From Deltaproteobacteria bacterium (GTDB taxonomy: Bacteria; Desulfobacterota; Desulfovibrionia; Desulfovibrionales; Desulfovibrionaceae), in the NCBI GenBank assembly GCA_031280335.1, contig JAITGZ010000259.1, positions 1-13,279 of the forward strand: DNA of 13,279 nucleotides, read 5' to 3'. Position 1 is the first letter of the stretch, and every line of letters starts with the position of its first letter. Below the pieces are notes generated by a model, which saw nothing but the letters and a program-made list of their open reading frames with translations, had not been told where the DNA came from and searched no databases. A program made the translations under genes and the position numbers. This document shows, one piece after another, positions 5,976 through 12,866 of the stretch.

Positions 5976-7511
5976 CTAATTCCACTTATACAGAACGAGA
6001 ATGCCGCGTATGGTTTCCTCCATAGCGCGGTCGCACTTGGCGATGGGTATTATCGTCTTCTCGGCGGCGGCAAGGTAGCCCTCGTATTTGGCGAGCCGCA
6101 CCCAGTTTTCAAGATTGCGCGGCGAGATTACGAGGTCGAGTTCTTCGCTGTCGATTTTCTTTTTCAGCTTGTGGTACACGCCGAGCAGTTTGTCCACCTT
6201 GTCGGCACACTCCGGGACGCGGGTTGTCAGCATCTTGGCTACCGCTTCATCGGATAACGCGGCAAGTTCCAAAATCACATTGAAGCGGTTGTAAAGCGCC
6301 TGGTTGAGTTCTTTCGTGCCGAAGTAGCCGAGGTTCATCGTGGCAAAGAAGCGAAAATTCGGATGCCGCCGAACCACCTCGCCGTTGTCGAGCCGAACGA
6401 AGCCGTTGTCATCAAGGAGCGAGTTGAGGAACGCCAGATACTGCGGCTTTGCGAAGTTGATTTCCTCAAAAACGACCGCGCCGCCAAAACGAATGGCTTT
6501 CGTTACATAGCTCTCCTTAAAAACAATCCTGTCTTCTTCCGGAATAAACTTGCCGAGGACAAACTCGTCCAAATTCTCCGTGCAGTTTATTACGTCCATA
6601 ATAGGCATAGCGATTTCCTGACATACCAGTTTGCAGGAAATGGTTTTGCCGGTACCGGCAGGTCCGTGAAAAAGAACAGCTTGAATGTCTCCGACCGTAA
6701 CCGCGCTGCAAATACCCCGCACTACTTTGGGAATGACCAATTCAGACGGCATAACCGGTACAAGATAACGGTATTCCGGCAAGAAAGCGTCTTCAGCAAA
6801 CGCGGTTATGGCGATTTCACGCTCGCTTTCCTTTTTATATTGCGCCTTGTTCTCGGCAATAACAGCAAAACTCTCGCGAAAAGACAAAAGCTCCGAATGG
6901 TCAAAACCGCTCAGGTTTGAATAGTTGACTTCATACTCGTCAAGCTTGTGCGCCTGATAGAAATCCTCGTGTAAGTTAACAAATGTATCAGCTACTGGTG
7001 AATCTGTAAAATTCAGGAGCATTGCGGCGTAATCGCTATCCTGCCGGCATTCGCGGGCAAGCAATACACAGAAAGCTGGAAGCAATTTATACAGCGGATG
7101 CAAGTGTTCCATATTGCCGTCAATCCAACGCCCCATCGCGTCGTATGCAGCGATTGTAAGTGCGTCTTCGTCGATGAGCGCTTCGTACCGGTGTATGTTA
7201 GGTTCAACCACCCCATTTTGCCTCCAGTCGTCAGGCACATTGACATGGAGAAAAACCTGACTGCCATCGTCGCTCACATAATAGTCCCCGATGGCTTCTC
7301 CATCGCTCTTTGAGGCAGGACTGCAAAGCAGCGAAAACAGCACCAAGGCTTCGCCTATAGGTTGGCAAAGCGTGGTTGTCCCTTTGAACGACTGATTGTT
7401 CGGGTGGACGTAATACTGCGTAGCATCGGAGTGATGCTTGAACCCGAAACCCTTATAAATCTCATCGTTATTCTCCCGGACAACCTTATAGGATATTTTG
7501 AAGATGTTCAT
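5976..7511 (-). CDS. MoxR-type AAA+ ATPase with a long unassigned N-terminal region
   Basis: A 511-residue ATP-driven remodelling protein. The AAA+ module (about 255-480) shows Walker A GPAGTGKT at 283-290, Walker B VVFEEIN at 346-352, sensor 1 Asn393 in ATMN, the arginine-finger region LYNRF with Arg409, and a sensor 2 SPRNL with Arg465. The FEEIN form and the GYFGTKELNQAL loop are typical of the MoxR branch, whose members usually act on VWA-domain partners. The first 250 residues match nothing I recognise and may bind a substrate or regulator. The ATG at 7511 has a strong GAGGAGG ten bases upstream. It leads a four-gene minus-strand operon and begins only 31 bases from the end of repeat copy 2. 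No convincing promoter is visible between them. G+C is lower than in flanking genes. Confidence 0.92.
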   Translation of the reverse strand: MNIFKISYKVVRENNDEIYKGFGFKHHSDATQYYVHPNNQSFKGTTTLCQPIGEALVLFSLLCSPASKSDGEAIGDYYVSDDGSQVFLHVNVPDDWRQNGVVEPNIHRYEALIDEDALTIAAYDAMGRWIDGNMEHLHPLYKLLPAFCVLLARECRQDSDYAAMLLNFTDSPVADTFVNLHEDFYQAHKLDEYEVNYSNLSGFDHSELLSFRESFAVIAENKAQYKKESEREIAITAFAEDAFLPEYRYLVPVMPSELVIPKVVRGICSAVTVGDIQAVLFHGPAGTGKTISCKLVCQEIAMPIMDVINCTENLDEFVLGKFIPEEDRIVFKESYVTKAIRFGGAVVFEEINFAKPQYLAFLNSLLDDNGFVRLDNGEVVRRHPNFRFFATMNLGYFGTKELNQALYNRFNVILELAALSDEAVAKMLTTRVPECADKVDKLLGVYHKLKKKIDSEELDLVISPRNLENWVRLAKYEGYLAAAEKTIIPIAKCDRAMEETIRGILVLYKWN

Positions 7512-7542
7512 AAGCGCTTTTCCTCCTCTTTTCTAACTTATA

Positions 7543-7822
7543 GAGCAATTTAACTTTGAGACGCTCTGCTCGGCGCGTAACGGCGAAAGTGAATTTGACT
7601 CGGTCCGTCCTGCCCCTCGCCCTTAGGACGTGAAAGCCTTGGCTTTCACGTCCTATTCCACGGTCCTGCGGAATAGTCGCCTACGCGATGTAAAAGCATC
7701 TCTGCGGCAGGCAATGCCTGCGGGGCGCAGGCATTCGGCCGAACCCGCCGTGCGGGTTTTTCGCGGGCGGAGGCGCTGCGCGAACCCAGCCGCCAGAGCA
7801 ATTTCACTTTGAAATTGCTCTG
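7543..7822. repeat. Dispersed hairpin-rich repeat, copy 2 (long form)
   Basis: About 280 noncoding bases between the MoxR operon and the DUF4261 gene. The left end AGAGCAATTTAACTTTGA and the following 140 bases match copy 1. The middle (about 7687-7790) is longer and packed with small hairpins, including GCAGGC-AAT-GCCTGC and a terminator-like stem at 7742-7761. The right end is a 13-bp hairpin (7794-7806 with 7810-7822, loop CTT). The internal stem 7626-7638 with 7641-7653 is perfect in this copy too, although one base pair differs from copy 1, so both strands of the stem have changed together. No ORF of substance and no clear target-site duplication at the ends. Confidence 0.82.
7742..7761 (+). 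terminator. Terminator-like hairpin inside repeat copy 2
   Basis: AACCCGC pairs with GCGGGTT across a CGT loop and is followed by a T-run, the shape of a rho-independent terminator on the plus strand. It lies upstream of the DUF4261 gene, where it could block read-through into that gene. The stem is short and it may simply be part of the repeat's hairpin array. Confidence 0.4.
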
Positions 7823-7901
7823 ATATGCTCCAGCTGCGTCTGCCCTGACAGCCGGGAGGGAGGGTGTTGCATACTCTCGCCTACCGGCATACATATACGG
7901 C

Positions 7902-8786
7902 ATGAATACGGAGCAGCTCCAGAAAAATAATACCCCCCAACCCTGTCTGGCGAAACTGCGTTTTAAGAATGCGCCGCTCCTTGATGCCGTTTTACTGGAA
8001 AAAATCCTGCGTGCGGTGAGCCACGTTTTGGAAGGGACTCTGGGCGCGGTGCAACACAGAATTCTGCCCGGTAAAAAAGATTTGTACAGCGCAGCGCTGC
8101 TGCTTTTGCCGGAGCGGCTGGAGGCGACTGACGCCGGTCCGGCCGGGCTGCTCCTGCGTTTCGGCGGGTTCAATCCCTCCCATGACGATCCGGATTTGAG
8201 CCTGAGCCTGGAACAAACCTGGCAATGGGACGATGCCGGAGCGGCGGCCGGGGCGGCTCCCTTTTGCCTGAGCCTGAGCGAGCTAAATGCCCTGCATCTT
8301 GCCCCCGCAGCCCGGCTGGCCTTGTTTCAAAAAAGCCTTTACGCCCTGGCGGCGGAGCTGGGTCCCGCCGCCCTGCATTTCCCGCAAAGTCAATGTCTGA
8401 TCGATCCGGAGGCTTATCTGGAAAACAGGCCGGGCGCGCCCGAATACTTCCGCCTGCACGGGCTGGTCAACACCAGGATATTTGTTCCCAGAACTTCCGG
8501 GGCTACGGCCCTGCTTATGGATACCCTGGGGCTGCATTGCCTTGGCCTGCCTGATTTTCAACTGCGCGTCACGGAAGAAACTCCGGACTGCGCCGAGCTG
8601 GCTTGCCGGCTCTGCAACTTGGCCGATTATCTGTGTTCCGGGCCGGGGGAACTGCGGGACGGCGTTCTGGTGAGCGCAGCGGAAGACGCGCCCGGCGTGG
8701 CACCTTGGGAGCTGCGCCGGGCGCAGGCGCTTATGCCCCCGGCCCGCGTGGTACTTGAGCTTCTTCCCGCAGGCGGGCGGAACTGA
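7902..8786 (+). CDS. DUF4261 domain-containing protein
   Basis: A 294-residue soluble protein, rich in Ala and Leu. The C-terminal half carries the pattern I associate with DUF4261: FRLHGLVNTRIF at 183-194, LLMDTLGLHCLGLPDFQ at 204-220, then LCNLADYL and a LRDGV turn, ending PPARVVLELLPAG. No signal peptide or membrane segment. The biochemical role of this family is unknown to me. The ATG at 7902 has no strong Shine-Dalgarno; the nearest G-rich stretch (GGGAGGGAGGG) is about 40 bases upstream, and no better in-frame start is visible. The 3' end overlaps the opposite-strand methyltransferase gene by 56 bases. The sole plus-strand gene in the first 11.5 kb, it is probably transcribed alone. Confidence 0.82.
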   Translation: MNTEQLQKNNTPQPCLAKLRFKNAPLLDAVLLEKILRAVSHVLEGTLGAVQHRILPGKKDLYSAALLLLPERLEATDAGPAGLLLRFGGFNPSHDDPDLSLSLEQTWQWDDAGAAAGAAPFCLSLSELNALHLAPAARLALFQKSLYALAAELGPAALHFPQSQCLIDPEAYLENRPGAPEYFRLHGLVNTRIFVPRTSGATALLMDTLGLHCLGLPDFQLRVTEETPDCAELACRLCNLADYLCSGPGELRDGVLVSAAEDAPGVAPWELRRAQALMPPARVVLELLPAGGRN

Positions 8787-9552
8787 AGGAGGCGATTAAA
8801 ATAGCCCCGGCCTGGGCCACATTCAGAGAATCAAAATCCCTGACCATGGGGATATGCAGCCATTGGGCGCAACGTTTGGCAACGCCGGGACGCAGGCCTT
8901 TTTCTTCCCCGCCCAAAACCAGCACAGCGGGAAATCGCGGCCTGAAGGCATAAATATTCCACGCCTGTACGGCCTGATCTGAAGGCTCCGCCATCTCTCC
9001 GGCGCAGATCGCCCCGTAAATGGCAAAATCCTGTGCCAGTACGTCCAGGGTTTGGGCCAGATTGGCCACCTTGACCACAGGCAGCCTGTGCATGGCCCCA
9101 GCCGCGCTGCGCGCCGCCCCGGCCCCAAGGTAGGCCGACTGATGCCGGGGCAGAATCAACCCACCCCCGCCCAAAGCGTAAAGGGTACGCGCCAGGGTGC
9201 CGACATTGCCGGGGTCAAGCACGCGGTCCAAAACCAGCAATAGTGGCAAAGGAGCGGCCAAGGCGGCGGCGACAGCCTCTTCCAGGCTGCTGAAGCCGCT
9301 TTCAAACAGCCTTGCCGCCACCCCCTGGCTGCTGCCCGCATAGGCGCGCCGAAATTCGTCCGCAGAAAGCAGCCGAAAGCGTACCCCCGCAGATCGGCAA
9401 AGATCCACAATTTCTTCCGTACGGCGATCTCTACGCCCTTTGCGGATAAACACCACATCCGCCCGATGGGGCGACAGACGCAAAAGCTCCAGCACCGGGC
9501 GCACCCCCGGCAACCAATGCCCTTCTTCCGGCCGCGCTTCTTCACCTGACAT
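8731..9552 (-). CDS. rlmB: SpoU/TrmH-family rRNA 2'-O-methyltransferase (RlmB-like)
   Basis: An AdoMet-dependent SPOUT-fold enzyme expected to methylate a ribose 2'-OH in rRNA, most likely the RlmB type acting on 23S rRNA. Numbered from the ATG at 9552, the three SpoU motifs are DRVLDPGNVGTLAR at 109-122, LVLGGEEKGLRPGV at 211-224 and IPMVRDFDSLNVAQAGAI at 234-251, which together form the knotted cofactor site. The N-terminal substrate-binding region (12-85) begins HWLPGVRPVLELL. I prefer 9552 because AGGTGG lies 8 bases upstream. The ATG at 9570 adds six residues but has only an AAGG directly touching it. It follows prfC by 37 bases, so a translation-related operon is likely. The exact target nucleotide is uncertain; the symbol is tentative. 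Confidence 0.9.
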   Translation of the reverse strand: MSGEEARPEEGHWLPGVRPVLELLRLSPHRADVVFIRKGRRDRRTEEIVDLCRSAGVRFRLLSADEFRRAYAGSSQGVAARLFESGFSSLEEAVAAALAAPLPLLLVLDRVLDPGNVGTLARTLYALGGGGLILPRHQSAYLGAGAARSAAGAMHRLPVVKVANLAQTLDVLAQDFAIYGAICAGEMAEPSDQAVQAWNIYAFRPRFPAVLVLGGEEKGLRPGVAKRCAQWLHIPMVRDFDSLNVAQAGAILIASFSSARLREEAQVPRGPGA

Positions 9553-9589
9553 ATAACTGACCACCTGCATCCTTGGGATATTGCGCCCT

Positions 9590-11230
9590 TCAACCTATCT
9601 CACGGGTATTGCGAAACTCCACCCCCGGATAGCGCTCCATGGCCGATTCCAGCTTCCAGAGATTCGGGGCCAGATAGGCCAGGACACCTTCGGCATCCAG
9701 GGCCAGTTCCGCGTGATAATAATCTTGAAAATCCTTGAATTGACGCTCGTCCAAGGCATATACCCAGCGGGCGCAATGAATCTCCGCCGGCTCGTAACCT
9801 GCGTCCACCGCGTATTCATCGGCCAGTCTGGCCACCATCACCTCGAACTGCAGCACGCCGACCGCCCCCAGAATATAGTCGTTGTTGATCAGGGGGCGAA
9901 AAAGCTGCACCGCGCCCTCTTCGGCCAATTGCTCCAGCCCGTGGCGCAGCTGCTTGAATCTGAGGGGATCGCGCAGACGCACCCGGCGAAAATGCTCCGG
10001 CGCGAAACTTGGAATGCCCACAAATTTAAGCGGACTTTTTTCTGTGAAAGTGTCGCCTATCTTGATGGAGCCATGATTGGGCAGACCAATGACATCGCCC
10101 GGAAAAGCCTCTTCCGCCCCGGAACGGTCCTGCCCCATGAAAATGACCGCATTGTTAACATTAACCTCTTTGCCCACGCGCCAATGCTTAAGCCGCATGC
10201 CTCTGTAAAAACGCCCGGAACAAACGCGCGTAAAGGCCATGCGGTCCCGGTGCGCCCTATCCATATTGGCCTGAATCTTGAACACCACCCCGGAAAACTC
10301 TTCTTCACAGGGTTGAATTAAGCGTTCTTCCAGCGCCTGCGTTACGGAGGATTCTGCGGCTTTACCCTGTAAGGCCGTCCTGGCCGGACGCGGCCCAGGG
10401 GGCGGGGCCAGCTCCAAAAAAGTCTCCAGCAGTTCCCGCACCCCAAAATTATTTATGGCGCTGCCGAAAAAAACCGGAGTCTGCGCGCCCTTGAGATATG
10501 CCTCCGGCGTAAAGACATTGCCGGCGGTTTCCAACAGGGCCAGATCCTCGCGCAGAGAGGCGGCGGCATCACCCAGGTATTCCTCCAGCCCTGGGTCGTC
10601 CACGGATTTGATGATCATGCCCTCTTCCACCCGCCGACCGCCATGCGCGGAAGAAAACAGGCGCAGTCCGCGCGCGCGCAAATCATACACGCCTTTGAAA
10701 GAACCGCCCATGCCCACAGGCCAGGTGAGCGGAGCGCAGGCTATGCTCAGCCTGTTTTCAATGTCCGCCATAAGCTCCAAAGGGGGCAGACCCTCCCTGT
10801 CCAGTTTGTTGATGAAGGTGATAATGGGGGTGGAACGCATACGGCAGACCTCCATCAATTTTCTGGTCTGGGCCTCCACCCCCTTGCCGGAGTCAATGAC
10901 CAGCAGGGCCGAATCCACCGCTGTAAGCACCCTGTAGGTGTCTTCAGAAAAATCCTGATGTCCTGGGGTATCCAACAAATTCACTTCAAAACCCCGGTAG
11001 CTGAAGCGCATGACCGAGGTACACACGGATATGCCACGTTCCCGCTCCATGGCCATCCAGTCCGAAAGGGCGTGGCGTGAGGCTTTGCGGGCCTTGACCG
11101 CCCCGGCGGTCTGAATGGCCCCGCCAAAAAGCAGAAGCTTTTCCGTAAGAGTGGTCTTGCCCGCATCCGGGTGGCTGATAATGGCAAAGGTACGGCGTTT
11201 GGCTATTTCTTTCCGCAACACATCAGACAT
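9590..11230 (-). CDS. prfC: Peptide chain release factor 3 (RF3), translational GTPase
   Basis: A cytosolic GTPase that ejects RF1 or RF2 from the ribosome after termination. At 546 residues it has near the family's usual length of about 530. The G domain shows G1 SHPDAGKTT at 19-27, G3 DTPGH at 87-91 and G4 NKLD at 141-144, with the RF3-type switch sequence MAMERERGISVCTSVM at 59-74. Domain II (about 310-400) includes GVVFKIQANMDRAHRDRMAF, and the C-terminal domain includes GVLQFEVMVARL. The ATG at 11230 has AAGGAA eight bases upstream. It is the first gene of a unit with the SpoU methyltransferase. Nothing is missing from the key residues, so it is probably functional. Confidence 0.97.
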   Translation of the reverse strand: MSDVLRKEIAKRRTFAIISHPDAGKTTLTEKLLLFGGAIQTAGAVKARKASRHALSDWMAMERERGISVCTSVMRFSYRGFEVNLLDTPGHQDFSEDTYRVLTAVDSALLVIDSGKGVEAQTRKLMEVCRMRSTPIITFINKLDREGLPPLELMADIENRLSIACAPLTWPVGMGGSFKGVYDLRARGLRLFSSAHGGRRVEEGMIIKSVDDPGLEEYLGDAAASLREDLALLETAGNVFTPEAYLKGAQTPVFFGSAINNFGVRELLETFLELAPPPGPRPARTALQGKAAESSVTQALEERLIQPCEEEFSGVVFKIQANMDRAHRDRMAFTRVCSGRFYRGMRLKHWRVGKEVNVNNAVIFMGQDRSGAEEAFPGDVIGLPNHGSIKIGDTFTEKSPLKFVGIPSFAPEHFRRVRLRDPLRFKQLRHGLEQLAEEGAVQLFRPLINNDYILGAVGVLQFEVMVARLADEYAVDAGYEPAEIHCARWVYALDERQFKDFQDYYHAELALDAEGVLAYLAPNLWKLESAMERYPGVEFRNTREIG

Positions 11231-11615
11231 GCTTCATTCCTTATAAAGCAACCAACTTTGAATTTTATCCTGCCGGAGGCTCCGCTCCAGGCGCCTCCGG
11301 CAAAGGGTCGAAATGGGCATGTTTGCCCAGGCACCGTTTTATCTCTGTCGTCCCTTTGGCATAAGGGCAAGGCACCTTTGGAAGAATCTTCAAATTTTTT
11401 CAGCCGCGTAGGGCTGAAAAATGTTGAAGGACAGGGTTTTGACAGGCGTATTACTGCCGGTTCGCCAAAAAAGCAAGCCTTACAGCCAAGTGGCAAAAAC
11501 CCACATGTGCCGCCGCCGTTAAAATAAACCGCTGCCGTTGCTGAAAATTTACTTTTCTTTTTTACATCCGGGCTATATGGCTGTTGAATTACAATTTAAT
11601 TCCCAAGGAGAAAAG
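11231..11615. other. Divergent intergenic region between prfC and larC-like gene, with two hairpins
   Basis: No gene seen on either strand. One hairpin is TGCCGGAGGC (11271-11280) with GCCTCCGGCA (11293-11302), loop of 12. A second is TTTTTCAGCC (11396-11405) with GGCTGAAAAA (11412-11421), loop of 6. The second has its T-run on the 5' side and A-run on the 3' side, so it is not a normal terminator on either strand. Both promoters must lie here, but I find no pair of -35 and -10 boxes that I would defend; a TTGACA at about 11438 lacks a partner -10. Confidence 0.55.
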
Positions 11616-12821
11616 ATGCCCGGGCGTCTTTTTATGGATTGTTCTTCCGGGATCAGCGGCGGTATGTTTTTATCCGCCCTCACGGATTTGGGCGTTGATT
11701 TCGCCCCGCTGGAAGAAGCCCTGCGATGCGCGGGGATTGAACTGAGCTTTAAATCCGAGCCTGTCTCCGGATCGCATGGTGCCGGCATGTTCACGGAAAT
11801 AATCTGCCCCACAGAGGCGGACGGTGCCGGGCGGGGGCAAAGCCCGCCGGACGCCCCCGGCATAATTGCGCATTGCGCCCTGCCTGAAATAGTACGCCGC
11901 CGCGCCCTGGAGATGCTCGCCCGCCTGGAACAGGCCGGACTGGACGCCCACGGCGTGCGGGACGCATTTTCTTTTCACGAAGGCGGGGCCGTACACGCCC
12001 TGGCGGAAGTTCTGGGGGCGGTCTGGGGCTTGCATGTGCTGGAGGTCGCGGAAGTCTGGTCCAACCCCCTGCCCTGGTTCAGCGCAGGCACCGCCCCGGA
12101 CGGGGACAAAACCCCGGCGCTGCCCAGACCGGTAACGCTTAACCTGCTGCGGGGCAAACCCTTCTTTTATGCCGATGCGGCGCAGGAGCTGATTACCCCC
12201 GGTGGGGCCTTGCTTTTGGACACGCTGGTTACGCGTTTTTTATCTACCCCGTCTTGCGCGAACATTCCTGCCATGAAAAACAGCGCTGTGCTGGAAAACA
12301 GCGGACGAGGCTACGCGCCCCCTGAACTCTCAAAAACAAAGATCAGGCGCTGCCTGCGCCTGCACCTTTTCAATTTTGCCTCCGATACTGCGGCCCCAGG
12401 CTATATTATGGACGAAGTGGGACAAATATCCTGCCATCTGGATCACCTTACCGGCGAGGAGATCGGCCATGCCCTTCTTGCCCTGAACGAGGCCGGGGCG
12501 CTGGATGTACTCTGGCTGCCGGGTCTGACCAAAAAAAACCGCCCGGGTGGAGAACTGCGGGTACTTTGCCGCCCTGAGGATCTCCCACAAATGCAGGAAG
12601 CGGTCTTTATCCACACGCACACCCTGGGGCTGCGCTCAAGCGTATTGGAACGCCTGACTCTTCCCCGAAGGGAGGAGCAAGCGGATACCCGGTGGGGACG
12701 TCTGCGCGCCAAAGAATACACCCTGAACGGACAAAATTTCAGCCGGGTGGAATACGAAGCCCTGGCCAGGGCCGCCTCCGAAAAAGGGCGCGGCCTGCCG
12801 GCTTTACGCCTGGAAAAATAA
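11616..12821 (+). CDS. Diverged LarC / DUF111 family protein (nickel-pincer cofactor type)
   Basis: A 401-residue relative of LarC, the enzyme that inserts nickel into the pincer cofactor of lactate racemase-type enzymes. Family landmarks are in order: RLFMDCSSGISGGMFLSAL near the start, FHEGGAVHALAEVLG at 120-134, LITPGGALLLD at 192-202, a CHLDHLTGEEIG block at 273-284, LTKKNRPGGELRVLC at 304-318 and the HTHTLGLR motif at 333-340. Several usually acidic or polar family positions differ: SGGM for SGDM, GAVH for GAVD, TPGGA for TPTGA, and CHLDHL for NIDDM. Activity may therefore be altered. I start at 11616 because AAGGAG lies five bases upstream; an upstream in-frame ATG at 11538 would add 26 unlike residues. 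It is one unbroken ORF, while some LarC proteins are split by a frameshift. The downstream lipoprotein is 45 bases away. Confidence 0.83.
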   Translation: MPGRLFMDCSSGISGGMFLSALTDLGVDFAPLEEALRCAGIELSFKSEPVSGSHGAGMFTEIICPTEADGAGRGQSPPDAPGIIAHCALPEIVRRRALEMLARLEQAGLDAHGVRDAFSFHEGGAVHALAEVLGAVWGLHVLEVAEVWSNPLPWFSAGTAPDGDKTPALPRPVTLNLLRGKPFFYADAAQELITPGGALLLDTLVTRFLSTPSCANIPAMKNSAVLENSGRGYAPPELSKTKIRRCLRLHLFNFASDTAAPGYIMDEVGQISCHLDHLTGEEIGHALLALNEAGALDVLWLPGLTKKNRPGGELRVLCRPEDLPQMQEAVFIHTHTLGLRSSVLERLTLPRREEQADTRWGRLRAKEYTLNGQNFSRVEYEALARAASEKGRGLPALRLEK

Positions 12822-12823
12822 AA

Positions 12824-12840
12824 CAATTTCATTTGAAATC
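12824..12840. repeat. Decayed copy of the repeat's terminal hairpin
   Basis: CAATTTCATTTGAAATC between the larC-like stop and the lipoprotein gene; ATTTCA pairs with TGAAAT (12826-12831 with 12834-12839). It resembles the AATTTCACTTTGAAATT core of the repeat ends at 3479 and 7794, but is short enough that chance is possible. Confidence 0.4.
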
Positions 12841-12866
12841 ATATGAAACAAACGCAAGGCTGCCCC

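Noticed and set aside
1613..7822. Composite transposon formed by the two repeat copies
   Set aside because: No transposase is present, no target-site duplication is visible, and the copies are unequal in length; only an association with the islet is claimed.
7870..7900. TTGCAT / TACATA promoter just before the DUF4261 gene
   Set aside because: The -10 matches poorly and the transcript would start at or after the start codon.
11240..11265. AGCAACCAACTTTGAATTT as another copy of the repeat end
   Set aside because: It shares only ACTTTGA and flanking A/T bases and forms no hairpin.
11394..11422. Rho-independent terminator between prfC and the larC-like gene
   Set aside because: The stem has T's on its 5' side and A's on its 3' side, the reverse of a terminator on either strand.
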